Origin: Halobacillus alkaliphilus | GTDB taxonomy: Bacteria > Bacillota > Bacilli > Bacillales > Halobacillaceae | Direction of reading: 5' to 3' | Length of the DNA: 64,000 nucleotides | NCBI RefSeq assembly: GCF_900113125.1 | Contig: NZ_FOOG01000012.1 | Location: 18,003 to 82,002, forward strand | Shown here: positions 55,386 to 64,000 of the stretch, one piece after another | Numbering within the stretch: position 1 is the stretch's first letter | Layout of the letters: each line of letters opens with the position of its first letter | The notes under the pieces: model-generated | Told to the model about the DNA's origin: nothing | The model's input: the letters and a program-made list of their open reading frames with translations, nothing else | Databases searched by the model: none | Made by a program: the position numbers and the translations under genes

Positions 55386-56810
55386 TTAGGCTTCTTTTTC
55401 CTGCTTTTCTGTATTCTTGTCGTCCTGTACTCCTTTTAAAATAAAAGAAAAGGGCAGGGCAATCATCAGGACCACTGCGGATACGAGAAAAGCTTCATTC
55501 AGTGTCTGCAAGGTAGCCGCCTGCATATCGATATCAGGAGCTGCCGATACCTGTGCGCGCCTCACTTCGTAATAAATGGAAAAGAACACGATCCCTAAGG
55601 ATGAAGATATCTGACGAATAATATTGTTCATCGCGGAACCCTGTGCTACAAGCGGCTCCGGAATGGAGTTCATACCGGATGTGGTCGCTGGCATATTGCT
55701 CATTCCCATACCCATACCCCGGACTGTGTTCAGCGCAAGAATCAGCCAGTACGGCGTAGATAGTTGCAAGAAGCTTAGACCAAGTGTTGCCAGGATCATT
55801 ATCGCAAGACCTGGTGGCACAACGTACTTGGGTCCTTTTTTATCCAGCAGTCGTCCACCAAGAGACATGAATATGCCGCTCGCAGCCGCTGCCGGCAGGA
55901 AGAGCAGTCCGGTCATGACGGCATTCATTCCATAGACATTTTGAATGAGTAAAGGCAGCAGGAATATACCTGAAAACAACCCGATGGAAGCTGCACTCGT
56001 TACGATGATGGACACTGAGTACGTAGGTACTTTAAAGACTGATAAGTCCAGTAACGGATCGTCCTGTCGGTTTTCATAGAATACGAATAAAATGACGGCG
56101 ATCAAGCCTCCGACAATTAAAGCGATGTTGAGCGGGTCGAATAAGTTCTCAACGCTCCTCCCCCGGCCTAAGGCAAACAGAATCGAACCGATACCTGAAG
56201 TAATGATCAGGAATCCGACTAAATCGAACTTCTTCTCGGGATGCGTCTCTGTTCGTTCCAGAAATTTAGAAGATAGTATTAATCCTGTTAACCCGAACGG
56301 GATATTAAAGGCAAACAGCCAGGGCCATTCGAGGTATTGAATTAAGAATCCGCCGATTGTTGGTCCGATGGCTGGTGCGACCATCGCAGCAATGCCGTAG
56401 ACTCCGACTGCAAGACCACGTTCATGTTTCGGAAAGGAATTAAAGATTAATGCCATCGCAATGGGAAGCATTAAACCACCGGCCATTCCCTGTATAGCCC
56501 GGGAGATGATGACCATGGCTAACGTTTCTGAGAAAAAGCCGGACACGGAACCTGCGATAAAGATGACAAGTCCTGTGACGTACACTTTTTTCTTGCCAAA
56601 GCGGTCTCCAAAATAACCCGTCAGCGGCATCGTCATTCCCATAGAGACCATGAAAATGGTTAAGATCCAGCCCACAGCCACCGCATTGGAGTCGAAGATC
56701 TCAATAAACTTCGGCAGGATTGGATTTAACATACTATTATTTAGGATAACTGTGAATGTACCGAAAAGAACGGATACAACCACGAGCCATTTATTAGGTA
56801 GTTTACTCAT
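55386..56810 (-). CDS. MFS drug exporter, DHA2 (EmrB/QacA) family
   Basis: A 474-residue proton-driven exporter with about 14 membrane helices. Motif A is GYFGDRFGKKKVYVTG between helices 2 and 3; the family motif GVYGIAAMVAPAIGPTIGGFL is present. Close in pattern to LmrB/MdeA-like multidrug pumps. No regulator gene is adjacent. Substrate unknown. Confidence 0.9.
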   Translation of the reverse strand: MSKLPNKWLVVVSVLFGTFTVILNNSMLNPILPKFIEIFDSNAVAVGWILTIFMVSMGMTMPLTGYFGDRFGKKKVYVTGLVIFIAGSVSGFFSETLAMVIISRAIQGMAGGLMLPIAMALIFNSFPKHERGLAVGVYGIAAMVAPAIGPTIGGFLIQYLEWPWLFAFNIPFGLTGLILSSKFLERTETHPEKKFDLVGFLIITSGIGSILFALGRGRSVENLFDPLNIALIVGGLIAVILFVFYENRQDDPLLDLSVFKVPTYSVSIIVTSAASIGLFSGIFLLPLLIQNVYGMNAVMTGLLFLPAAAASGIFMSLGGRLLDKKGPKYVVPPGLAIMILATLGLSFLQLSTPYWLILALNTVRGMGMGMSNMPATTSGMNSIPEPLVAQGSAMNNIIRQISSSLGIVFFSIYYEVRRAQVSAAPDIDMQAATLQTLNEAFLVSAVVLMIALPFSFILKGVQDDKNTEKQEKEA

Positions 56811-57059
56811 CAGATGCCTCCTCTCTTAATTACTTCGGAACTCGAATTATTTTTCAACTATACCACTGATTATCTTGTTTCTCCACGTGTATGCTTATCT
56901 CTTTACCCAAGCGTTTCAAAGATCCTTTTAGATTATTCCACATCAGAGATTTAAAAAACATTTTCAACCGATTGGAAGCGTTTTAAAGAGATAGAGAGAG
57001 TTTTTGCTTTAAAAAAGGGGGGTATGCAGTAGGAGAATGATTAAAGGAGGCTTTCGAAA

Positions 57060-57884
57060 ATGGGACGACTAAATCAGAAAATAGCCGTAGTGACAGGCGC
57101 TGCTACAGGAATTGGCCAGGCAACGGTCAAGCTTTTTGCAGAAGAAGGTGCAACTGTTGTCTGTGCGGATGTGAACGAAGAAGACGTTCAAAACACGGTT
57201 AACGAAGTAACAGAAAACGGCGGAAAAGCCGAGTTTGTATATGTAGATGTATCGAATGAAGAAAGCGTAACAAGCTTAGCCCAACACGTTAAAGACACGT
57301 ACGGATCCATAGACGTCTTATTTAATAATGCTGGAATCGACGAAGAAGGTGGAAAAGTCCACGAGTATCCCGTGGAGCTGTTCGACCAAATTATCGCCGT
57401 CGATCTGCGCGGTACCTTCTTAACAAGTAAATACTTACTCCCTCTTATGCTGGAAAAAGGAAGCGGGTCGATCATTAATACGTCTTCAATGTCCGGAAGG
57501 GCGGCTGATCTGGACCGCTCCGGATATAACGCAGCTAAAGGCGGCATTACGAACTTTACCAAGGCCATGGCGATCGATTACGCACGTGAAGGCATTCGTG
57601 TGAATTCAATTGCGCCAGGAACGATTGAAACACCGCTGATCGATGAATTGGCCGGTTCGAAACAGCAGGAGCAGGGACGTGAATTCCGCGAAGCCAACAA
57701 GTGGGTCACTCCCATGGGGCGCTTAGGTGATCCCAAAGAGGTCGCAAATGTCGCGCTGTTCCTAGCCTCAGACGAGAGTTCGTATATTACTGGGGAAGAC
57801 ATTACGGTAGATGGTGGTATTATGGCTTATACGTGGCCAGGTAAAATGCTAATTGATAATCAATGGAAAAAAACTACTGATTAA
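57060..57884 (+). CDS. Short-chain dehydrogenase/reductase
   Basis: A 274-residue classical SDR: Rossmann motif TGAATGIG near the start, NNAG, catalytic Ser in NTSSMSG, Tyr and Lys in YNAAKGG, and a C-terminal GEDITVDGG. It resembles glucose 1-dehydrogenase-like enzymes, but the substrate cannot be told. AAAGGAGG precedes the ATG; a terminator follows at 57894. Confidence 0.9.
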   Translation: MGRLNQKIAVVTGAATGIGQATVKLFAEEGATVVCADVNEEDVQNTVNEVTENGGKAEFVYVDVSNEESVTSLAQHVKDTYGSIDVLFNNAGIDEEGGKVHEYPVELFDQIIAVDLRGTFLTSKYLLPLMLEKGSGSIINTSSMSGRAADLDRSGYNAAKGGITNFTKAMAIDYAREGIRVNSIAPGTIETPLIDELAGSKQQEQGREFREANKWVTPMGRLGDPKEVANVALFLASDESSYITGEDITVDGGIMAYTWPGKMLIDNQWKKTTD

Positions 57885-57893
57885 GTAGATTGG

Positions 57894-57930
57894 GCTCAGA
57901 GTGAAAAAACTCTGAGCTTTTCTTTTTAGT
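57894..57930 (+). terminator. Terminator of the SDR gene
   Basis: GCTCAGAGT pairs with ACTCTGAGC across a GAAAAA loop and is followed by TTTTCTTTTT. Confidence 0.88.
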
Positions 57931-57956
57931 CAGCTTTCCCCTATATCCTTAGCCCC

Positions 57957-57990
57957 ACAAAAAAACAGCCCAATCAGAATTGGACTGTCT
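57957..57990 (-). terminator. Terminator of rex
   Basis: On the minus strand ACAGTCCAAT pairs with ATTGGGCTGT (one G-T pair) and is followed by a run of seven T. Confidence 0.85.
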
Positions 57991-57997
57991 TTCTAAT

Positions 57998-58651
57998 CTA
58001 TTCTTCCTCTTCTTCATCCAGAGGATAATGCTTTAGAAAATAAACCAGTGCCTGCAGTTCGATAGCAAGGTCAATATGGTGGACACGAACATGGGACGGG
58101 ACGGTGATACGCGCCGGTGTAAAGTTCAGAATCGCGCTTACCCCTGCATCTACGAGCCGGTCCGCAATGCCCTGCGCCTCGGACGCCGGAACAGTAAGAA
58201 TGGCTACGGCCAGGTCTCCCATTTTCTCTTCCATATCGTCAATATGCTCAACGCGGACACCACCGACTTCGCTTCCAACACGTTCGCGGCTGGCATCGAA
58301 GGCAATTTCTATTTTCGTATTATTGTTTTTTGTGAAATTATAATTTAAAAATGCGGTACCTAAATTACCGACTCCAATTAGCGCAACTTTTGTCGTTTCA
58401 TCCTGATCGAGCGTCTTACGGAAAAATGATAATAAGTACTCTACATTGTAGCCATATCCTTTTTTCCCTAGAGCCCCAAAATAAGAAAAGTCGCGACGGA
58501 TTGTAGCGGAATCCACTTTCACCGCTTCACTAAGCTCTTTCGATGAGACACGCATTTTTCCCTGGCCGTGCAGATTGTTTAAAAAGCGGTAATACAACGG
58601 CAATCGTTTTGCTGTAGCTTGTGGGATCTTAGTATGTTCTTCTAAATCCAT
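57998..58651 (-). CDS. rex: Redox-sensing repressor Rex
   Basis: A 217-residue NADH-responsive repressor. The winged helix (about 10-75, [27 protein letters not shown]) precedes the Rossmann domain with [10 protein letters not shown] swapped C-terminal helix ends with Glu-rich EEEEE. ATG at 58651 has AAAGGAGG before it. Rex controls fermentation and respiration genes in Gram-positives. It follows moaC by 13 bases. Confidence 0.95.
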   Translation of the reverse strand: MDLEEHTKIPQATAKRLPLYYRFLNNLHGQGKMRVSSKELSEAVKVDSATIRRDFSYFGALGKKGYGYNVEYLLSFFRKTLDQDETTKVALIGVGNLGTAFLNYNFTKNNNTKIEIAFDASRERVGSEVGGVRVEHIDDMEEKMGDLAVAILTVPASEAQGIADRLVDAGVSAILNFTPARITVPSHVRVHHIDLAIELQALVYFLKHYPLDEEEEE

Positions 58652-58664
58652 GACTCTGCCTCCT

Positions 58665-59150
58665 TTACCGGCTCTCTCGCTGATAATCACCGGTTTTGCC
58701 GCCTGTTTTCTCCATGAGATAGGTCGGCCCGATAACCATTCCTTTATCAAGAGATTTACACATATCATAAATAGTCAAAGCTGTAGCGGAAGCAGCAGTT
58801 AACGCTTCCATTTCTACCCCTGTACTTCCCTTCGTTTTCACAGCCGCTTGAATCTGTAATGTATAAGAATTGCCTGTTTCCCAATCGAATGATACGTCTA
58901 CCCCGCTTAAAGACAATGGGTGACACATGGGAATCCAATCTGACGTTTTCTTCGCTGCCATAATACCTGCCACTTGCGCCACCGCGAGCACATCGCCTTT
59001 GGATATTTCCTGATTGGTAATTTTATGATAAATTTCTTCGTTGACTTGTACACTGCTGAAGGCTACTGCAGTCCGAACGGTTTCTCCCTTACTGGAGATA
59101 TCCACCATACGGGCGCGCCCCTGTTCATTAAAATGCGTAAACTCTGACAT
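58665..59150 (-). CDS. moaC: Molybdenum cofactor synthesis protein MoaC
   Basis: A 161-residue cyclic pyranopterin monophosphate synthase. Typical blocks: [36 protein letters not shown] with the conserved Lys, and DKGMVI. It is placed between ydiF and rex as in B. subtilis. Confidence 0.96.
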   Translation of the reverse strand: MSEFTHFNEQGRARMVDISSKGETVRTAVAFSSVQVNEEIYHKITNQEISKGDVLAVAQVAGIMAAKKTSDWIPMCHPLSLSGVDVSFDWETGNSYTLQIQAAVKTKGSTGVEMEALTAASATALTIYDMCKSLDKGMVIGPTYLMEKTGGKTGDYQRESR

Positions 59151-59316
59151 GGTCTTACCCCTTTACGAGTAAATTCACAAACTTACTGTTAGTTACATTA
59201 CTCTTATTCTAACAAAAAATCAACGGCTAGACGTTAAAGATTTCACAAACTCAGGGTCATTATCTTGCTAGAAGAATCCCCGATACGATACACTTATCTC
59301 ATTGAGGTGAAACGAC

Positions 59317-61248
59317 ATGATTCTCATGCAATTAAATCAATTAACCAAACGATTTGGAGCGGAATTGATTTTATCAAATATTAAATTGGAAGTACAAATG
59401 AATGATCGCATTGCAATTGTCGGTCGAAACGGTACAGGAAAATCGACATTGTTGAAGATGATGGCCGGTGAAATGAGCTACGATTCCGGTAATATTTTCA
59501 AACCAAAGGAAACGACCGTCGGATACTTGGCTCAGGATACAGGCCTTCAGTCCGAGGAAACGATATGGAACGAAATGGAAAAGGTTTTCTCTCATTTGAA
59601 GGGACTGGAAGATGAACTGCGTTCTATGGAAGTCAATATGGCGGATCCAGATCTTATGGATGATCCCGATCGCTACCAGCAGCTCCTCTCTACCTATGAC
59701 CGGAAGCAGGAGTATTTTAAAACAGCGGGCGGCTATCAGTATGAAACGGAAATTAAATCCGTCCTGAATGGATTGAACTTCCATAATTTTGACTGGAACA
59801 CACCGATCACATCATTAAGCGGTGGCCAGAAAACTCGTTTAGCTCTTGGTAAGTTATTGTTGACCAGTCCGGATGTTCTGATTCTCGATGAGCCGACCAA
59901 CCACCTGGACATCGATACGCTATCATGGCTCGAAGGATATTTACAGGGTTACAAGGGCGCGGTTGTCATCGTCTCGCACGACCGCTATTTTCTAGACAAG
60001 ATCGTAAATACCGTTTATGAAATTGCCTTTCAATCTTCTAAGAAATACCCTGGCAACTACAGCGACTATTTGAAGAAAAAAGAAGCCGATTTTGAGATTG
60101 AAATGAAGCACTTTGAAAAGCAGCAGGAAGAAATTAAGCGGATGGAAGACTTCATTCAGAAGAACATTGTTCGTGCAACGACCAGTAAGCGAGCACAAAG
60201 CCGTCGGAAGCAGCTTGAGAAAATGGACAAGCTTGACAAACCTAAAGACGACAACCAGTCGGCGAAATTCAGCTTCCAGGTCTCTAAAAAAAGCGGAAAT
60301 GACGTTTTGAAGCTAAGAGAACTTGGTTTCAAGTATAATGAAGATTCCTACGTATTTGAGAATGTCTCCTTCGACTTAAGCCGTGGGGATTCGGTGGCTC
60401 TCGTCGGACCAAACGGTGTCGGAAAAACAACCCTGCTTAAGACCATCCTCGGTGAATTAAAAGCGGCTAAAGGAGATATTAAGCTTGGAACCAATGTTCA
60501 AATAGGTTATTACGACCAGGAACAGACCAAGCTTAATCCGAAGAAAAATGTACTTCAGGAACTTTGGGATGATTATCCTTTTAAAAATGAAAAGGATATT
60601 CGTACCGTACTTGGAAATTTCCTATTTTCGGGCGAAGATGTGCTTAAACCCGTATCTGCCCTTAGCGGCGGAGAAAGGGCTCGTCTTTCATTAGCAAAGC
60701 TGATGATGCTGGAAGCTAACTTCCTTGTACTAGATGAACCGACCAACCACCTGGATTTGGACAGTAAAGAAGTGTTGGAAGCCGCGCTTATTGATTATCC
60801 CGGGACTTTGCTGTTCGTTTCCCACGACCGTTATTTTATTAACAAAATCGCGACAAACGTTGTGGAAATGCTGCCAGAAGAAACTCGCCTGTTCCTCGGG
60901 GACTATGATTACTATGTGAATAAAAAGCAGGAAGAGTACGAGCTTCAGCAAATAGAAGAAGCTGAGCGACTGGAAAATGAGCCGCAGACTAAAGAGCCCC
61001 AGGCAAAAAACAGCTTCCAGGAAGATAAAGCAGTGAAACGGGAAGAGCGTAAGAAAAACCGTCGTATAGCTGAAATTGAAAAAGAAATCGAAGAGCTGGA
61101 AGCAAAGCTCGAAGAAATCGAAGAGCTCTTATGCGACCCTGAGGTTTATCAGGACCACGAGCGCTCCCTTGAACTCACAGAGAGCAGCACACAAACCCAG
61201 CAGCGTGTGGAAAAGCTGATGGAAGAATGGGAATCCCTTCACGAATAG
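59317..61248 (+). CDS. ydiF: ABC-F ATPase, YdiF type
   Basis: A 643-residue ribosome-associated ABC-F protein with two ATPase domains: GRNGTGKST, LSGGQKTRL, then GPNGVGKTT and LSGGERARL. The linker (about 245-330) and a coiled-coil C-terminal tail (about 560-643) are typical. ABC-F proteins act at the ribosomal E site; this chromosomal member is most likely a housekeeping factor, not a resistance protein. GAGGTG precedes ATG. Confidence 0.93.
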   Translation: MILMQLNQLTKRFGAELILSNIKLEVQMNDRIAIVGRNGTGKSTLLKMMAGEMSYDSGNIFKPKETTVGYLAQDTGLQSEETIWNEMEKVFSHLKGLEDELRSMEVNMADPDLMDDPDRYQQLLSTYDRKQEYFKTAGGYQYETEIKSVLNGLNFHNFDWNTPITSLSGGQKTRLALGKLLLTSPDVLILDEPTNHLDIDTLSWLEGYLQGYKGAVVIVSHDRYFLDKIVNTVYEIAFQSSKKYPGNYSDYLKKKEADFEIEMKHFEKQQEEIKRMEDFIQKNIVRATTSKRAQSRRKQLEKMDKLDKPKDDNQSAKFSFQVSKKSGNDVLKLRELGFKYNEDSYVFENVSFDLSRGDSVALVGPNGVGKTTLLKTILGELKAAKGDIKLGTNVQIGYYDQEQTKLNPKKNVLQELWDDYPFKNEKDIRTVLGNFLFSGEDVLKPVSALSGGERARLSLAKLMMLEANFLVLDEPTNHLDLDSKEVLEAALIDYPGTLLFVSHDRYFINKIATNVVEMLPEETRLFLGDYDYYVNKKQEEYELQQIEEAERLENEPQTKEPQAKNSFQEDKAVKREERKKNRRIAEIEKEIEELEAKLEEIEELLCDPEVYQDHERSLELTESSTQTQQRVEKLMEEWESLHE

Positions 61249-61273
61249 CAAGTTAAGATGGTAAGGAAATGAA

Positions 61274-61316
61274 AGGCACCTCAGGTCATCCAGTTTCTGG
61301 ATGACCTGAGGTGCCT
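61274..61316. terminator. Terminator of ydiF
   Basis: A perfect 20-pair stem (AGGCACCTCAGG...) with a three-base loop, followed by ATTTTTA. Unusually long and perfect. Confidence 0.85.
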
Positions 61317-61320
61317 ATTT

Positions 61321-61537
61321 TTATCCATATCACCTTTGTATAGGGGTGTATGGTTGAATACAGTTTATCCACATAGTTTTCAACAGTTGTGCACCGTTTT
61401 TATTAGTTCTCAACAGGTTTATACACATTATCCACAGAAAAACGAAATGTTATCCACATTTTTGGTACCGTTTTCTTTATCTTTATTAATAGGAGTTTTT
61501 TAACTTATCAACAGTATAAATATACATATGTGTATAA
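61321..61537. promoter_or_regulatory. DnaA-box cluster between ydiF and tsaD
   Basis: Exact DnaA boxes TTATCCACA or TTATACACA occur at 61365, 61419, 61428 and 61450 on the plus strand and at 61529-61537 on the minus strand; near matches are at 61321 (TTATCCATA) and 61505 (TTATCAACA). The boxes at 61419 and 61428 are directly adjacent. This fills most of the intergenic region. B. subtilis has a DnaA-binding cluster at the same gcp-ydiF position, from what I recall of its DnaA ChIP data. Confidence 0.88.
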
Positions 61538-61558
61538 CTCGTATTATCCTTTCCCATA

Positions 61559-61590
61559 AAAAACTCTCCTTAAATGTTAAGGAGAGTTTT
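61559..61590 (-). terminator. Terminator of tsaD
   Basis: AAAACTCTCCTTAA pairs with TTAAGGAGAGTTTT around a 3-base loop and overlaps the tsaD stop codon; T run follows on the minus strand. Confidence 0.85.
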
Positions 61591-62626
61591 CAGCTGAATG
61601 TTTCCGATTACCATATTGCTCTAGATCAAGGCCCGGATTAGCGTTCAGGTCCCAGCCTGAGCGATGTCCCTGATTATAAGCTACGGCTCCTGCGGCAGCA
61701 ATCATGGCAGCATTGTCCGTACACAAATGCATGGGAGGAATTAATAACTCTGTTTCAGATTCTTCAAACTTATCAACAAGAGCTTTGCGCAGTCCCTTAT
61801 TAGCAGCTACTCCTCCAGCCACAATTAACTGTTTTACCCCGTATTCTTCAGCAGCCCGGTAAGCTTTTGTGGATAACACGTCTACCACGCTTGCCTGAAA
61901 GCTGGCAGCAACATCCTCCGGTCTTAGCGTTTCGCCTTTTTGATCCGCATTGTGAAGACGATTGATCACCGCTGATTTCAATCCGCTGAAGCTGAAATCA
62001 TAAGACCCCTGTTCAAGCCACGCTCTCGGAAAATCAATTGATTCTTCCCCTTCTGCAGCGAGGCGGTCAATTTCTGGTCCGCCAGGGTAAGGGAGCTTTA
62101 ATGTCCGAGCTATCTTATCATAAGCTTCACCTGCAGCATCGTCCCGTGTCTCTCCGATGATTTCAAAGGATCCGTGCTCCTTCATAAGAATCAGCTCGGT
62201 ATGACCTCCGGAAACGACGAGAGAAAGCAATGGAAATTCGAATTCTTTTTCCAATCGATTAGCATAGATATGACCGGCAATGTGATGAACACCGACAAGC
62301 GGCTTCTGCTTGGCAAACGCTATGGATTTAGCCGCATTTACCCCTACAAGCAGTGCGCCCACTAATCCTGGACCTTCTGTGACCGTAATGGCATCCATAT
62401 CATCTATCCTAAGGTCTGCTTCTTTCAAAGCTTCCTCAAGTGTTACCGTAATCTGCTCAATATGATGCCGTGACGCGATCTCAGGAACTACACCGCCAAA
62501 ACGTTTATGACTTTCTATTTGAGAAGCCACTACGTTCGTGACGAGCTCTCTTTCGTTTTTCACAATGGCTACAGCTGTCTCATCACAGCTTGTTTCAATA
62601 GCTAAGATATACTGATCTTGACTCAT
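61577..62626 (-). CDS. tsaD: tRNA t6A37 threonylcarbamoyltransferase TsaD
   Basis: A 349-residue Kae1/TsaD ASKHA protein that transfers threonylcarbamoyl to A37 of ANN-decoding tRNAs with TsaB and Tsa[10 protein letters not shown] at the start, metal ligands [10 protein letters not shown] and SGGHTEL are intact. The ATG at 62626 overlaps the rimI stop (ATGA). Last gene of the operon. Confidence 0.97.
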   Translation of the reverse strand: MSQDQYILAIETSCDETAVAIVKNERELVTNVVASQIESHKRFGGVVPEIASRHHIEQITVTLEEALKEADLRIDDMDAITVTEGPGLVGALLVGVNAAKSIAFAKQKPLVGVHHIAGHIYANRLEKEFEFPLLSLVVSGGHTELILMKEHGSFEIIGETRDDAAGEAYDKIARTLKLPYPGGPEIDRLAAEGEESIDFPRAWLEQGSYDFSFSGLKSAVINRLHNADQKGETLRPEDVAASFQASVVDVLSTKAYRAAEEYGVKQLIVAGGVAANKGLRKALVDKFEESETELLIPPMHLCTDNAAMIAAAGAVAYNQGHRSGWDLNANPGLDLEQYGNRKHSAENSP

Positions 62627-63066
62627 TTTAATCCCACCCACATGACTAACGCATCTTCACCATTATCTGTATAGTACCTCTTACGGATGCCCCCTGGGAC
62701 TAAGCCGAATTTCCGGTACATATGCTGCGCAGCCGTATTCGAAACTCTTACTTCCAATGATAACTGAATCGCTCCGTGCTGGATTGCTTCGTCACACGTA
62801 TGCTTGAATAACTGTTCCCCATATTTATTACCACGTGCCTCTGGATGGATGGCGATATTCGTAACATGCGCTTCATCAATCACGAGCCACAGCCCGCAGT
62901 AACCCACCACATGATCGTCTCTCTCAAACACGTAATAATGCGCGTACGGGTTATCCTCGACTTCCTGCCGAAATGTACCTTCTGACCAGGGAACGGCAAA
63001 GGAAGCCCGTTCCACTTCCATTACTTCATCTATATCTTCTAAAGTCATTTCACGTATTGAAGTCAT
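62623..63066 (-). CDS. rimI: Ribosomal protein alanine acetyltransferase RimI
   Basis: A 147-residue GNAT enzyme, usually acetylating S18. The acetyl-CoA loop is [13 protein letters not shown] and the end is [15 protein letters not shown] at 63066 has AGGAG before it and lies one base after the tsaB stop. Confidence 0.93.
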   Translation of the reverse strand: MTSIREMTLEDIDEVMEVERASFAVPWSEGTFRQEVEDNPYAHYYVFERDDHVVGYCGLWLVIDEAHVTNIAIHPEARGNKYGEQLFKHTCDEAIQHGAIQLSLEVRVSNTAAQHMYRKFGLVPGGIRKRYYTDNGEDALVMWVGLK

Positions 63067-63067
63067 C

Positions 63068-63751
63068 TTACTTCTCCTGCTGAGCCAGCCATTTAGCTTC
63101 TGCTTCCGGCAGGCGTAAATAATTAGGAACCAGTTCATGAAGGCTGTCAGGTTCTTTACTTTGAGCTGCAAAAGCAATGAGCGAAGGTCTGGCAAAATGG
63201 TAAGGACCAGCCGGGATAACAGCCTGTTCTCCTAACGTGTCTCTGACCATATCTTCGTAAACCTGTACATCCTGACTCAAGAATAAAATCGGTTTATCAA
63301 GACTTTGTACTTCTTTTAACCAGTCTTCCATCGAAACGTTTGTCTCCGGTTTTACAATTTCCATCCTATTATTGTAAAGCCCCGTGTAGACACGTCCACG
63401 TCTGGCATCAAAAAAAGGACATATATACCCGTCAAAAAATACACCTTGTCCAGCTACGGCTTCGAGGCTTGAAACTCCTACCACAGGTATATCCAGTGCC
63501 CATGCCATCGTCTTAGCCGTCGTTAAACCAATCCTTACGCCTGTATAAGATCCTGGCCCTTGCGCTACTGCAACCCGGTCCAGCTCCTCCGGTCGCGTAT
63601 TGGTTTCCTTCATTAGATGGTCAATCGCGGGCATCAGTCGGATCGAGTGATTCTTTTTTATATTCGTCGTATATTCGCCTATCACCGTGCCGCTTTTTAC
63701 GACTGCTACTCCCATTACATAATTAGAAGTGTCAATTGATAAAATATTCAT
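63068..63751 (-). CDS. tsaB: t6A synthesis protein TsaB
   Basis: A 227-residue inactive TsaD paralogue that dimerises with TsaD. ILSIDTSNYVMGVAVV, VAVAQGPGSYTGVRIGL and FFDARRGRVYTG are the standard blocks. It overlaps tsaE by 4 bases. Confidence 0.95.
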   Translation of the reverse strand: MNILSIDTSNYVMGVAVVKSGTVIGEYTTNIKKNHSIRLMPAIDHLMKETNTRPEELDRVAVAQGPGSYTGVRIGLTTAKTMAWALDIPVVGVSSLEAVAGQGVFFDGYICPFFDARRGRVYTGLYNNRMEIVKPETNVSMEDWLKEVQSLDKPILFLSQDVQVYEDMVRDTLGEQAVIPAGPYHFARPSLIAFAAQSKEPDSLHELVPNYLRLPEAEAKWLAQQEK

Positions 63752-64000
63752 TTCATGATCTCCTTACAAACCTCGTCAAAATGAGCCGAAGAAGTTTTAA
63801 GAGAAATGGTCCGGCCTGATTCGCTATCGTACGAAATCGTTATATCCAGACGCTCTTCAGGGAGAAATTCCTCAATGTAATGCGCCCATTCTACGACACA
63901 TACGCCGTCCCCTTCAAAAAACTCTTCAAATCCTAAATCTTCATCACTATCTTCAAGGCGATAAACATCCATATGATAAAAAGGCAGACGCCCCATATAT
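63748..64000 (-). CDS. tsaE: t6A synthesis ATPase TsaE (5' end outside the window)
   Basis: The visible 84 C-terminal codons include FYHMDVYRLEDSDEDLGFEEFF and VCVVEWAHYIEEFLP, the second half of TsaE. The Walker A part lies beyond position 64,000. First gene of the tsaE-tsaB-rimI-tsaD operon. Confidence 0.93.
   Translation of the reverse strand, partial: YMGRLPFYHMDVYRLEDSDEDLGFEEFFEGDGVCVVEWAHYIEEFLPEERLDITISYDSESGRTISLKTSSAHFDEVCKEIMK

Overview
The window comes from a low-GC Gram-positive bacterium, most likely a halotolerant Bacillaceae of the Halobacillus/Virgibacillus type. The evidence is the order tsaE-tsaB-rimI-tsaD-ydiF-moaC-rex...ydiK-ydiL-groES-groEL, which matches the B. subtilis ydi/gro region, together with a CIRCE operator, strong GGAGG ribosome binding sites and acidic proteins. 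The placement is inferred from gene order and protein appearance; no search was run.

Bases 51,585-64,000 are chromosomal core: groESL with CIRCE, ydiL, ydiK, a GNAT acetyltransferase, an MFS exporter, an SDR dehydrogenase, rex, moaC, the ABC-F protein ydiF, a DnaA-box cluster, and the t6A operon tsaD-rimI-tsaB-tsaE (cut by the window end).

Bases 14,676-51,604 look like a complete integrative and conjugative element (ICE) of about 37 kb inserted in the last codons of groEL. From left to right it carries an attachment repeat with putative integrase arm sites, a type I restriction-modification system (hsdR-hsdS-hsdM), a mobilisation and type IV secretion operon (LtrC-like protein, MOBP relaxase, candidate oriT, wall hydrolase, VirB4, VirB6-like, VirD4, pilin-like and lipoprotein genes), a DnaD-like replication protein, small regulators, a divergent operator region with an ImmR-like repressor, a two-gene kinase plus ~1,320-residue protein cassette (the best candidate for an undescribed defence system), an ImmA-like protease, a tyrosine integrase, two membrane-protein cargo genes, and the groEL-proximal end.

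Bases ~4,200-14,676 look like older islands stacked at the same groEL target. Copies of the last groEL codons recur at 9,550, 12,344 and 14,676, and each is followed 128-129 bp later by the same CCAGTCA-type motif. Between them lie integrase fragments, an IS3 relic, a HEPN-MNT toxin-antitoxin pair, a TOTE-type primase-helicase, a decayed metA, an intracellular alpha-amylase, and a two-part ThrE-type exporter. Bases 1-4,189 hold a sortase-assembled pilus operon (main pilin, two class C sortases, start of an adhesin) cut by the window start.
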